Shown here: positions 18,478-25,246 of the stretch, piece by piece
Position numbering within the stretch: the first letter of the stretch is position 1
How the letters are laid out: each line of letters opens with the position of its first letter
Virus record (IMG/VR): IMGVR_UViG_3300025099_000002
Span: 1 to 60,448 of that record
Length of the DNA stretch: 60,448 nucleotides
Direction: 5' to 3' (one strand)
Origin: a virus
Notes under the pieces: model-generated
What the model was told of the DNA's origin: nothing
The model's database searches: none
The model's input: the letters and a program-made list of their open reading frames with translations, nothing else
Program-made: the position numbers and the translations under genes

Positions 18478-20055
18478 TTAATATCCAAATGTTGTATCTG
18501 ACGCTTGAAAGCCAGAGCGTTGTGTAGCAGGATTAAAATCCCATAATGAACTTCTTGGTCTTGTCATAACACCATATCGTAAGGCATCGTATAAGTGGTC
18601 TTCTGCGTGTGTATCTACATCTTCAGGATTACGTTTGTCTAAAGGTAAACTAGGTACTTGCGCTATTGTATTAGTACAACTAGAAAAAAACACTAACCTT
18701 GGTTCTTCTGTAAACTCGTCTACCTGTAGCCTTCTATGTATTTCGTTTTTACCTGATACACGAGAGCCTTTACTTCTGTCGGATGGTCGCCATCTGCAAC
18801 CCTTCATGTTCATCTGTTCAGCTAAACTAGGTCCTGTGTCGCCTCTGTTGTGCCACAGTGAAGAGTCTAACACACCATATCTAATTGTACCATCTTCTTG
18901 TTCTACGTCAAGTATCATGTCAGCTAAATCTGTAGCTGTAACTTTAGTAACATACATTTCTCTGTATACTACTAACTGTTCTGCTGGAGTTACAGCTATC
19001 CATACTACACCAGTCCAGCTACCGTATCCGTAGTCACACGCTCTAAATCTAGTCCAACTCTTAGGTATAGTGTACGGATCTACTACGTGTATGTTACGGT
19101 TAAACTCAGGGAATGCTGCACCTTCGTTTACATCCCAGTTACCTTCTAGTAGTTGCTTACGTTGATGTTCAGGTAGAGATAGAAGCATCGCTTCGTAGTC
19201 ACCACCCTCTGACAAGTAAGGATTATCAAACAAACTAGCAGGTATAAACCTACGTTTAAATAAAGGCTGTCCTTCGCGGCTGTGACCTTTAGGGTATATT
19301 AATGTATCGCCTGACTCTATGTTTGTAGCCCAGAAAGGATCTTTAGCTGGACTAGGGTCGATAAACATCTTCTTAACCCACTGATGTCCTGCACCTCCTG
19401 GGTTGGTAGTTGCTCTCATATACAAACCTAACTCGTCAGAGTGTGCGCTCCTGAGTCTTGATCTCATATAATTCCAAGCGTAAGGAGTACTCCATTGTGT
19501 AAGTTCGTCAAAACCAATCCAATTGAAAGCCTGACCTTGATAACGCATGACATCCATGTCTTTATCGAGGTAAGACATCCAGAGTCTACCACCTCTAGGG
19601 GAAATCCATTGGCTTTTTCGTTCAGACCACTTAATTCCTGGTATTGCTTTAGGATATAGCTCTTGGCTTTTCTGTATAAGCTCACGTAGTTCCTCTGTCG
19701 TGTGTCGGACTAATAAACCACTAAAATTAGGGTTATTTAAGCCGTGTAAGGGGTCAGCAAGCATCGCAAAACTTTTTCCACCACCTGCTGCGCCCCCAAA
19801 TAGTACTTCTCGCTCTGAAGAAGATAAGAAATCTGTTTGTGGTCCTGCGTTAGGAGAAAACACTACGTTTTGTAGCTCTTCTACAGGTATTTCTGATGGT
19901 ATAGGCGTAGCTGCTACTGTTTTAGGCTGTTTCTTCTCTGTAGGAGTAGCTGCCGATACCTTTTTCTTCGAGTTTTTGGATTTCTTCAAGCGTTTCTTTG
20001 AGCCTTCTGGCAAGTTCGCGTTTAATTTTAGCTGATCTCTTACGTTTTTGCTCAA
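18478..20055 (-). CDS. terL: Terminase large subunit
   Basis: DNA-packaging motor. Walker A GGAAGGGKS at residues 87-95 (K94), Walker B WIGFDE with D183-E184, and a C-terminal RuvC-like nuclease with acidic residues D341 (CDYGYG), D397 (VLDSSLW) and D490 (DHLYDALRYG). The frame opens with a TTG at 20055, giving a Lys-rich extension of about 60 residues that overlaps the previous gene by 134 bases. The conserved region begins only near residue 64 (VVFSPNAGPQTDF), so the true start may be further in, for instance at the GTG near residue 65. The identity is certain, the start is not. Confidence 0.93.
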   Translation of the reverse strand: MSKNVRDQLKLNANLPEGSKKRLKKSKNSKKKVSAATPTEKKQPKTVAATPIPSEIPVEELQNVVFSPNAGPQTDFLSSSEREVLFGGAAGGGKSFAMLADPLHGLNNPNFSGLLVRHTTEELRELIQKSQELYPKAIPGIKWSERKSQWISPRGGRLWMSYLDKDMDVMRYQGQAFNWIGFDELTQWSTPYAWNYMRSRLRSAHSDELGLYMRATTNPGGAGHQWVKKMFIDPSPAKDPFWATNIESGDTLIYPKGHSREGQPLFKRRFIPASLFDNPYLSEGGDYEAMLLSLPEHQRKQLLEGNWDVNEGAAFPEFNRNIHVVDPYTIPKSWTRFRACDYGYGSWTGVVWIAVTPAEQLVVYREMYVTKVTATDLADMILDVEQEDGTIRYGVLDSSLWHNRGDTGPSLAEQMNMKGCRWRPSDRSKGSRVSGKNEIHRRLQVDEFTEEPRLVFFSSCTNTIAQVPSLPLDKRNPEDVDTHAEDHLYDALRYGVMTRPRSSLWDFNPATQRSGFQASDTTFGY

Positions 20056-20341
20056 CTTTTATTCGCTTTCTTAAACCTTCACCAGAAATATAACGATTAG
20101 TTTGTTTAGTTAACCAAATAGCTACATCTTTGTAAGCATACTGCTTTAAATGTCGTTTAGCAAGTTCTAATGCTTCTAGTTCTATAAATACAGGTTGTAA
20201 AAGTTTATCGTTAGCTTCATCTATTGTGTAACCGAAAGGTATGGTACGACTTACACGCGCTATAGTGTGCCATTCTTTCTCTTTACCTTTATTAGGTTTA
20301 GGTAATTCCCAGTACCCTAACCCTGTATATCTTGTACGCAT
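19922..20341 (-). CDS. Putative helix-turn-helix protein upstream of terL (139 aa)
   Basis: The segment YAYKDVAIWLTKQTNRYISGEGLRKRI (about residues 68-94; first 20 quoted in part) reads as a helix-turn-helix of the kind that recognises DNA, followed by a very basic coiled tail (KRKRSAKIKRELARR). Genes like this lie directly before terL in many marine phages. It may help the terminase choose DNA, as a second small subunit. It overlaps the terL frame by 134 bases. Confidence 0.68.
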   Translation of the reverse strand: MRTRYTGLGYWELPKPNKGKEKEWHTIARVSRTIPFGYTIDEANDKLLQPVFIELEALELAKRHLKQYAYKDVAIWLTKQTNRYISGEGLRKRIKVEQKRKRSAKIKRELARRLKETLEEIQKLEEKGIGSYSYREETA

Positions 20342-20356
20342 AGTATAGTACTGTAT

Positions 20357-20602
20357 TTATCTTCTTTTAGCTGTTTTTGTTCTAGGAAAAGACCTATTTG
20401 ATGCTTTAGTAGACATCTTAAGGTTCTTACGGCTATTGTTTAGTGGGTTATTGTTTTTATGAGCTACATCTCTGCCGTCATTCTTCTTAGCTACACCACC
20501 AGCTACCATTTTAGCTCTTGCAGTGTTGCGAGATGCACGTTTCTTTATCTGTGCAGGTTTACCTTGGTAGTTTTTGTATTCACTCTTATAGTTTCTATTC
20601 AT
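20357..20602 (-). CDS. HNH-like small basic protein (81 aa)
   Basis: Very basic protein with a C-terminal HNH-like core: GRDVAHKNNNPLNNSRKNL then KASNRSF. The pattern D-x-x-H ... N-x-x-x-N-L ... N-R is that of small HNH-fold phage proteins. The start is set at the ATG at 20602, which overlaps the terminase small subunit gene (ATGAATAG). HNH proteins beside terminase genes often help genome cutting at packaging. The first His of the nuclease core is present, but catalysis cannot be confirmed. Confidence 0.7.
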   Translation of the reverse strand: MNRNYKSEYKNYQGKPAQIKKRASRNTARAKMVAGGVAKKNDGRDVAHKNNNPLNNSRKNLKMSTKASNRSFPRTKTAKRR

Positions 20603-20963
20603 TATTACCCTCTTTAGGTGGTAAATAAAATACACTACTAGATGCTTGTATGTCTACTTTATCAGTCTTAATCAAACCAGCCCTATCTAACACATCTTTA
20701 GCTGCAACCATCTTCTCTTTTATACCTAGCTCTGTAGGGTCGTTCACAGCGTTACCTAGCGCAAAAGCTGCACGAGGCGCAGTTCTAGCAAAATATGAGC
20801 GTGTAGCGTCTAGTATCTCTTCTTTGAGCGACTCAACTATAATACGTGTAGGTGTATTATCGCTGTAGCCTGATAGCTTCTTAGCTAGGACTACATCACC
20901 TGCTGCTTGATCGAACAGTACCTCTAAGAAGTTCTGTTGGTTTTCCGTTAATTGTCTAGCCAT
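20595..20963 (-). CDS. terS: Terminase small subunit (122 aa)
   Basis: Opens with LTENQQNFLEVLFDQA and AKKLSGYSDNT, the DNA-binding N-terminus of Terminase_2-like small subunits. It continues with ILDATRSYFARTAPRAAFAL, a central helical oligomerisation part (KMVAAKDVLDRAGL), and ends YLPPKEGNNE. The family recognises phage DNA and recruits the large subunit. It is located two genes before terL and overlaps the HNH-like gene by 8 bases. Confidence 0.82.
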   Translation of the reverse strand: MARQLTENQQNFLEVLFDQAAGDVVLAKKLSGYSDNTPTRIIVESLKEEILDATRSYFARTAPRAAFALGNAVNDPTELGIKEKMVAAKDVLDRAGLIKTDKVDIQASSSVFYLPPKEGNNE

Positions 20964-20965
20964 AA

Positions 20966-21232
20966 CTACGCTGTTACCTTTTTTCTTCTTCTACCTGATG
21001 CTGTCACTGACCAGTTTACTCTTTTAGATGACGTTTTTTTAGCTGCTTCTTTTTTAGTTATTCGTGAAGCTACGTTAGCAGGTCTACAAGCAGGGTATGG
21101 TCTGCCTTTATCTTTTTTACCACTACGACCACAGGGTTTACCTGTTTTTACGTCACGCCAATCTTCTTTAAACCATTTGCGTAAACCACCCTTATAAGAA
21201 CTAGTTTTTGGTTTTGTTTTTCTAGGGGCCAT
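20966..21232 (-). CDS. DUF5872-like basic protein (88 aa)
   Basis: Pattern GGLRKWFKEDWRDVKTGKPC, then CGRSGKKDKGRPYPACRP, ANVASRIT and a Lys/Arg-rich end, which I recognise as the DUF5872 family. Its members are small, very basic and frequent in marine phages; the function is not known. Two conserved Cys (about residues 34 and 49) may bind metal. Its ATG overlaps the stop of the previous small gene (TAATG). Confidence 0.72.
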   Translation of the reverse strand: MAPRKTKPKTSSYKGGLRKWFKEDWRDVKTGKPCGRSGKKDKGRPYPACRPANVASRITKKEAAKKTSSKRVNWSVTASGRRRKKVTA

Positions 21233-21396
21233 TACGCATACCCACCACCACGTTTTTTATATGTTCTAACTAACCAAGCATTAGCGTAAGCAGAAGGATA
21301 GACTTTAAATTTACTTTTAGCTTCTGATTTTACTGCATTGTATAGTTTTTTATTACTAGGGGTAGGTGAACTTGTTTTTTTAGATTTTGCTGCCAT
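21232..21396 (-). CDS. Small basic conserved phage protein (54 aa)
   Basis: Translates as a short Lys-rich protein containing FKVYPSAYANAWLVRTYKKR and ending GGGYA. This YPSAYAN motif recurs in small proteins near terminase genes of marine phages. Stop and start overlap the neighbouring gene as TAATG, supporting a real gene. Likely an injected or DNA-associated protein; function unknown. Confidence 0.75.
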   Translation of the reverse strand: MAAKSKKTSSPTPSNKKLYNAVKSEAKSKFKVYPSAYANAWLVRTYKKRGGGYA

Positions 21397-21398
21397 AG

Positions 21399-21575
21399 TT
21401 ATGATTTCTTTTTTCTAAGTTTTTTTTGTACTGTTTTAGATAACTCACTAAGGTGGTATAACTTTTTACTATTCTTATTGTGTGTTTTACCTGTATGCAA
21501 TACACCGTTAGACATTTTATGCATACCACCTGTATGAACTGTACCGTCACGAAGATAATGTTTTACGCCTTTCAT
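21399..21575 (-). CDS. Small basic protein with TG-H motif (58 aa)
   Basis: Starts at the ATG two bases after the TGA of the Cys-rich mini-gene (TGACATG), which is a better choice than a GTG four codons earlier. It holds the repeated motif YLRDGTVHTGGMHKM and NGVLHTGKTHNK, two near-copies of a xxGxxHTG unit, then a Lys-rich tail. Common in late small-gene clusters of marine phages; function unknown. Confidence 0.7.
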   Translation of the reverse strand: MKGVKHYLRDGTVHTGGMHKMSNGVLHTGKTHNKNSKKLYHLSELSKTVQKKLRKKKS

Positions 21576-21576
21576 G

Positions 21577-21657
21577 TCAGCTACCACACTGACATTTATC
21601 GCAACAACTACAAGGCATATTAAGTAAGGATCTTATTAATCGTTTAATGTAAGCCAT
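21577..21657 (-). CDS. Cys-rich 26-residue mini-protein
   Basis: ATG at 21657 follows the stop of the holin-like gene by one base (TAACATG), and its own TGA is one base before the next ATG (TGACATG). The product is MAYIKRLIRSLLNMP plus CSCCDKCQCGS: an amphipathic basic helix and a tail with five Cys in nine residues. The tail could bind zinc or an iron-sulphur centre. The tight packing argues for real translation; similarity to known proteins was not recognised. Confidence 0.55.
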   Translation of the reverse strand: MAYIKRLIRSLLNMPCSCCDKCQCGS

Positions 21658-21658
21658 G

Positions 21659-21823
21659 TTACTCTGCCCCACCTTTTTCTTTTAGCACTAAGCCAAATAT
21701 ACCACAGATAATACCTGCCCAAGTAAATACAGGGTTACTAAATAATATACCTAAACCAACACCAGCTACAGCAACTGCTAGGTAGCTTGAAGGTTCTTTT
21801 AGTCTTCCTTTAATCCAATCCAT
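21659..21823 (-). CDS. Holin-like two-helix membrane protein (54 aa)
   Basis: MDWIKGRLKEPSSYLAVAV is a short polar start followed by two hydrophobic helices (about residues 14-28 and 31-47) and a charged tail (KEKGGAE). This is the layout of a small class II holin and resembles small membrane proteins of marine podoviruses. It sits in the late small-gene cluster that also carries a u-spanin. A second holin candidate lies at 22845-23171. Pore activity is inferred. Confidence 0.65.
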   Translation of the reverse strand: MDWIKGRLKEPSSYLAVAVAGVGLGILFSNPVFTWAGIICGIFGLVLKEKGGAE

Positions 21824-21828
21824 AGTTG

Positions 21829-21972
21829 TTATTCTCCTATTGTTAATCTTTTAATGTCACCACGACAGATACCTAAATCGTTTAGTTCTCTTTCTGTCAT
21901 ATTCATTAGCTGCCAGTATGCTGTTTTGTTTTCTGTGTATGTTTTATATATGTTAATTAATCGTCTGATCAT
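21829..21972 (-). CDS. DUF1127-family protein (47 aa)
   Basis: The 47-residue protein contains YWQLMNMTERELNDLGICR followed by GDIKRL, the diagnostic core of DUF1127 (YjiS-like), a family abundant in alphaproteobacteria. In Rhodobacter and Agrobacterium, members influence RNA turnover and nutrient responses. It has a strong ribosome site (AAAGAGGAG, 8 bases before the ATG) and lies six bases upstream of the holin-like gene. Presence in a phage suggests a host-derived regulator of RNA or stress; that is inference. Confidence 0.8.
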   Translation of the reverse strand: MIRRLINIYKTYTENKTAYWQLMNMTERELNDLGICRGDIKRLTIGE

Positions 21973-22059
21973 TTTGTATAACTCCTCTTTAATGACTAAG
22001 GAAGTTATACCATATTTAGTTATATCATAAAAATGCTATTATTGCAACCCCGATATGAT

Positions 22060-22257
22060 CTAAGCTGTTTTACCTAATGACTTTAACTTAAAACAGTGTG
22101 TTGCTACATACACTTTATTCTTACTTAGTGCCTTACCCATTTTAGTTACACTGTCTGAACACGCAGGTTTGTCTTGAAACAAACCTCCCGTTCTAACCAT
22201 TATATCGCAGGTGTCAGCTTCTAGTGTAATACAGTGAAGTATGACAGCTAACCACAT
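22060..22257 (-). CDS. Small secreted or membrane-linked Cys protein (65 aa)
   Basis: MWLAVILHCITLEADTCDIM gives a short hydrophobic N-terminus, possibly a signal or anchor. The rest has three further Cys and a KACSDSV-like stretch. Its ATG overlaps the stop of the basic EF-hand gene (TAATG). No family recognised; could be periplasmic, with disulfides. Confidence 0.6.
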   Translation of the reverse strand: MWLAVILHCITLEADTCDIMVRTGGLFQDKPACSDSVTKMGKALSKNKVYVATHCFKLKSLGKTA

Positions 22258-22832
22258 TACTTTTTCTTTTTACTGTTGTAGAACATACCGCCACCACGAT
22301 AGTCCGACATACCTTTTTTAGACATACCACCACGGTTCATCATTTTAAAGTCTGAACCAGATATTTTACCATCTTTGTTTTTATCTAATTTAGATTGACC
22401 GCCTGACATATAACCCATTTTCTTTTTACCGTACATTATACCACCTTTGTTTTTACCTAGTGCTTTTCGAGTAGCCATTATTAAGTCATACTCTTTCTTA
22501 GGTATCATTTTACCATTAAACATTTTTAATTCTGTTACTTTATCTGCTTTCTTATTTTTCTTACCGAACATTGAAACTTTTTCTAGTTTATCTAGGCTAG
22601 ATCTATTTCTAGTTTTACTAAGCTTTTCGTTTTCTTTAGCTATACTCTTTTTTTGTTTTTTATCTTTATACTCTTTACGTAAACGCTCTAGCTCTTCCAT
22701 TCTACGTTTTTCTACGGACTCTCTGTCCATCTTCAATGGTTTAGCTTTATTAGTTTTCTTTTTCTTCTTAGCTTCTTTTCTAAGTTTCTCTAGTCTTTTT
22801 TGACGTTTAGCTTCTTCTTCTTCTCTACCCAT
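22257..22832 (-). CDS. Lys-rich protein with EF-hand loop (191 aa)
   Basis: The first ~110 residues are a highly charged coiled coil full of KKK and EEE runs. A canonical 12-residue calcium loop, DKNKDGKISGSD, lies at about 150-161 (ligand positions D, N, D, I/S and terminal D). The tail is Gly/Met-rich with GGMSKKG and RGGGMFYN repeats. Similar Lys/Gly/Met tails occur in marine phage structural-region proteins. It lies next to another EF-hand protein at 22845-23171. Function unknown; calcium binding is predicted from the loop. Confidence 0.7.
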   Translation of the reverse strand: MGREEEEAKRQKRLEKLRKEAKKKKKTNKAKPLKMDRESVEKRRMEELERLRKEYKDKKQKKSIAKENEKLSKTRNRSSLDKLEKVSMFGKKNKKADKVTELKMFNGKMIPKKEYDLIMATRKALGKNKGGIMYGKKKMGYMSGGQSKLDKNKDGKISGSDFKMMNRGGMSKKGMSDYRGGGMFYNSKKKK

Positions 22833-22844
22833 AGTACTTACCCT

Positions 22845-23171
22845 TTATTTAGACTTTGTTTTACTTATTGCTGTAGCACCCATGAATCCTACAACTACTC
22901 CTAACTGAGCTACTATAAAAGTATTTAAAAAACTAGCAGCGGATTCCATTTTTTCTGCACTTACAATAGGTGTAAACAATATTATAACTGCTACTATAGT
23001 TACAGACATTGCCAGCCACGCCATTATACGCTGTGTGTCCATTAGCTTATCTTCGTTCTCTAGGCGTATCCACCTTTCGTGGCGATCCATTTCTTCGTCA
23101 GTAATAATGCCGTCACCATCAGTGTCAGCCATAGCGTACTTACTGTCTACTTGTAGCTTCTTAGGTGACAC
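22845..23171 (-). CDS. EF-hand membrane protein, holin candidate (108 aa)
   Basis: A perfect EF-hand loop DTDGDGIITDEE lies at residues 16-27. A charged linker follows, then two transmembrane helices (about 49-70 and 81-103) and a basic tail. The two-helix pattern and location near the u-spanin and another holin-like gene suggest a lysis role. The loop could make activity depend on calcium. Coupled to the gene upstream by a one-base overlap. Alternative: a membrane anchor for virion release. Confidence 0.68.
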   Translation of the reverse strand: MSPKKLQVDSKYAMADTDGDGIITDEEMDRHERWIRLENEDKLMDTQRIMAWLAMSVTIVAVIILFTPIVSAEKMESAASFLNTFIVAQLGVVVGFMGATAISKTKSK

Positions 23172-23521
23172 TACTTAGTCTTTTTCTTTTTCTTATTAGG
23201 TTTTATCTTTTTAATTACCTTAGTAGTCCACGCTTCGTTGACTTCTGTATCTGGGTCATCTTTAATGTAGTGGCCTTTATCGTTTCTAGCTCGTACTAGT
23301 TCTGTCTCAACTGGGTCAGCAGCTACAAGGGCTTCTTCGGGTGTAGCTTCTTCCTCTACTTTATTACATATAGCTTCTATCTCTTCGTCTTTAAACCATA
23401 CCTGTCCGTAGGCATCCATACCTGCTTCGGGTTGACCGTTAAGTCCTAAGACTGTGTTGTCATCTTGTACTACAAAGCCTTTAGCTTCTAGGTTGCTCTT
23501 CTTGTCTGTGAATATACTCAT
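23171..23521 (-). CDS. Acidic protein with Lys tail (116 aa)
   Basis: Opens MSIFTDKKSNLEAKGFVVQ, has an acidic middle (EEIEAICNKVEEEATPEE) and ends in a run of KPNKKKKKTK. No membrane segment or motif was recognised. It sits between the DUF6321-like protein and the EF-hand membrane protein. Possibly a small virion or assembly factor. Confidence 0.6.
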   Translation of the reverse strand: MSIFTDKKSNLEAKGFVVQDDNTVLGLNGQPEAGMDAYGQVWFKDEEIEAICNKVEEEATPEEALVAADPVETELVRARNDKGHYIKDDPDTEVNEAWTTKVIKKIKPNKKKKKTK

Positions 23522-23539
23522 CTTACTTCCTTATGTGTG

Positions 23540-23836
23540 TTAACACTTCCACCGTCTTCTAGCTTGTCTTATTCTAGAGTTAGGATCATTCCTAGTCTTA
23601 GCTGAACTTTTCTTTAGTTGACCTAAAGATCTAGCGCAGTACGACTTTCGTCTGGCTGCTAGTTTACCACCCTTTTTAACTTTACCTGTAACAGCAGTCT
23701 TTAAATTACTACCTGGGTTTTTAGCTCGATACGCTGCAACACCTTTAGCGGTCATACCTGCACCGTCTCTAGTCTTACGGTAATTAGCGTTCTTACCTGT
23801 AGTAGTTTTTGGTATAGCTTTTTTATTATCACCCAC
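23540..23836 (-). CDS. DUF6321-like small basic protein (98 aa)
   Basis: Core GAGMTAKGVAAYRAKNPGS, then AVTGKVKKGGKLAARRKSY and a C-terminal SRIRQARRRWKC. This pattern is that of the DUF6321 family, widespread in marine phages, with no proven role. Very basic, with Cys at the extreme C-terminus. Overlaps the u-spanin gene by 8 bases. Might coat or bind nucleic acid. Confidence 0.75.
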   Translation of the reverse strand: MGDNKKAIPKTTTGKNANYRKTRDGAGMTAKGVAAYRAKNPGSNLKTAVTGKVKKGGKLAARRKSYCARSLGQLKKSSAKTRNDPNSRIRQARRRWKC

Positions 23837-24224
23837 GGTATCTACCTAACGTAATAGTCTTGAGGAATCCTCTCCATATTTCTATAGGAGAAGGTAGTAC
23901 CCAACCCAGTACAAGTAACAAGATCATCCACAAGGGTATGTCTTGGTTCATAACGTTTATGCTATCTACGTTACCTTGTGGTGCTAGTTGGCTTTCAACT
24001 TTAGTGTTTGTTATGGTAGCGTTGTCGCCAGCTTTAGTTTCAGTTGACTCTGAGTTAGATACAAGGGCTTTAGTGTTGTTCTTACCTGCTTGTACATCAG
24101 CGTTAACTGTAGGACCGCTGGACTTACCGCCTCCTATCAGTTTGCTAACTACAAAGCCTGTACCTAAACATCCGCTGAGTGGCATTATGCATAACAATAA
24201 TATTACAATGTGTTTAATCCGCAT
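23829..24224 (-). CDS. Unimolecular spanin (u-spanin), 131 aa
   Basis: An N-terminal lipoprotein signal with lipobox LSGC (C19) is followed by a periplasmic linker (Gly/Ser/Thr/Asn-rich, residues 20-92), a C-terminal membrane helix (96-111, IPLWMILLLVLGWVL) and a short cytoplasmic basic tail. Lipid anchor in the outer membrane plus helix in the inner membrane is the architecture of phage T1 gp11-type u-spanins, which fuse both membranes at lysis. It overlaps the first late gene by 11 bases. Confidence 0.8.
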   Translation of the reverse strand: MRIKHIVILLLCIMPLSGCLGTGFVVSKLIGGGKSSGPTVNADVQAGKNNTKALVSNSESTETKAGDNATITNTKVESQLAPQGNVDSINVMNQDIPLWMILLLVLGWVLPSPIEIWRGFLKTITLGRYRG

Positions 24225-24483
24225 ACGGTCTTATCCTATCTGGGTCTAACACATCTTTACGGTCTAAGTGACCCTCAAGATACATAGCTCTCTCTACGTG
24301 ATCTAAAGAATACAAAGTTCCTGTGTCATTATATATTGCTTGTCTTACGTAAAATACATCAGATCTAGGAATGTGTATGTTCTTTAACGCATTAGAATTG
24401 TTAGAAGCTAAAGCTCTGTAAAAGTTACCTAACACATCATCTGTGTTATTACTAGTATTACATAGTTTTACTTGCTTTAACAT
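24214..24483 (-). CDS. First gene of the late unit (89 aa)
   Basis: Starts at ATG 24483, not at the TTG three codons earlier, because AAAGG lies 9-10 bases upstream. The C-terminal part (DHVERAMYLEGHLDRKDV then DPDRIRPY) recalls a conserved small protein of marine phages. No domain of known function. Being first after the control region, it will be among the earliest late products. Overlaps the spanin gene. Confidence 0.65.
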   Translation of the reverse strand: MLKQVKLCNTSNNTDDVLGNFYRALASNNSNALKNIHIPRSDVFYVRQAIYNDTGTLYSLDHVERAMYLEGHLDRKDVLDPDRIRPYAD

Positions 24484-24532
24484 ATAAGTCAAGCCTTTAT
24501 TTTATTAATTACATATTAGGGGGGAATAGTTA

Positions 24533-24561
24533 ATACTAACACAACAAAAAGATTACGTCAA
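24533..24561 (-). promoter_or_regulatory. Second leftward promoter (late unit)
   Basis: On the leftward strand TTGACG (24561-24556), a 17-base spacer and TAGTAT (24538-24533). Weaker -10 than the upstream promoter, and about 50 bases before the first late gene. Confidence 0.5.
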
Positions 24562-24640
24562 TGGTAAGTATAACTTTTTATGTTACGTACTTTTTTTATT
24601 ATTTAACTTTAAAGTATTACTTACCTACTACTACTACGTA

Positions 24641-24668
24641 GTTATACTTAAAGTTCGTGCTGTGTCAA
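24641..24668 (-). promoter_or_regulatory. Main leftward promoter of the late unit
   Basis: TTGACA (24668-24663), 16-base spacer, TATAAC (24646-24641) on the leftward strand. Same -35, spacing and -10 as the capsid promoter at 11276-11303, and similar bases after the -10. Predicted start near 24634, giving a leader of about 150 bases. Confidence 0.72.
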
Positions 24669-25057
24669 TACCCTAAATCAAGTATATTACATATTGTAAC
24701 AAATCTTGATACTAATAGTTATACTAGTTGTAACACTTTGTAACATTTCTTGTAGTGGTTGTGCTTGTATACAACAATAAAAGGGCGTTTCAAAAATCAC
24801 TTCTGTGTATTTGTACATATATACGTAACGGGTATGGTGGGGGTGGCACTCGCAGGGGTCAATATTGTGTTTGGTTTTTGCTAGGATACACATACTATCA
24901 TATAAACTATTGATATCATTATATATTTATACGGATTAGTTATTCTTTAAGGTATAAAAAACAAGTGTTTGCTAGGCCTACAAAAAAAGAGGTGTTTTTA
25001 TTGTTTTGATGCATGACTATATATATGCAAAAAAAAGTTTTACTCATCACTAACCAG

Positions 25058-25083
25058 AAAACCATATCCCAAAACCATATCCC
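25058..25083 (+). repeat. Tandem 13-base repeat, AAAACCATATCCC x2
   Basis: Two adjacent identical copies of AAAACCATATCCC, with a degenerate third match (ATACCCATATC) around 25108-25118. It lies about 90 bases before the early promoter, and could bind a regulator or replication initiator. Confidence 0.6.
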
Positions 25084-25125
25084 CCTCTAAAAGTTTTTCT
25101 AAATGGTATACCCATATCTATAGCA

Positions 25126-25150
25126 GTTCGAGGTCGTTACCTCGCACTAA
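25126..25150 (+). repeat. Early-region palindrome, copy 1
   Basis: GTTCGAGGT-CGTT-ACCTCGCACTAA. The 6-base arms CGAGGT/ACCTCG are perfect, and GT/AC outside a single mismatch extend the pairing. First of five copies found only in the first 4 kb of the early unit. Here it lies 25 bases upstream of the predicted -35. Confidence 0.85.
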
Positions 25151-25174
25151 ATAAATTATTTTACTTAGGGTCGC

Positions 25175-25202
25175 TTGACTTATGTTACTCAATTTGTAAT
25201 AA
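25175..25202 (+). promoter_or_regulatory. Rightward early promoter
   Basis: TTGACT (25175-25180), 16-base spacer, TAATAA (25197-25202), followed by a leader of about 38 bases with ACGGAGA just before the first early ATG. Confidence 0.6.
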
Positions 25203-25246
25203 GAGTTGTACTACTAAAACTTAATCTTAATTTACGGAGAATAAAA

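Larger units (their letters stand above)
24484..25246. promoter_or_regulatory. Divergent control region between late and early units
   Basis: A 763-base AT-rich gap with no convincing gene. It holds two leftward promoters (24533-24561 and 24641-24668), three TTGTAACA repeats near 24693-24755, a tandem 13-base repeat at 25058-25083, the first early palindrome at 25126-25150 and a rightward promoter at 25175-25202. It may also include the replication origin, but no defined origin motif was found. Confidence 0.75.

Noticed and set aside
24687-24893. 68-codon open frame on the leftward strand within the control region
   Set aside because: Overlaps promoter-like and repeat sequences, no ribosome site, composition unlike the real genes around it.
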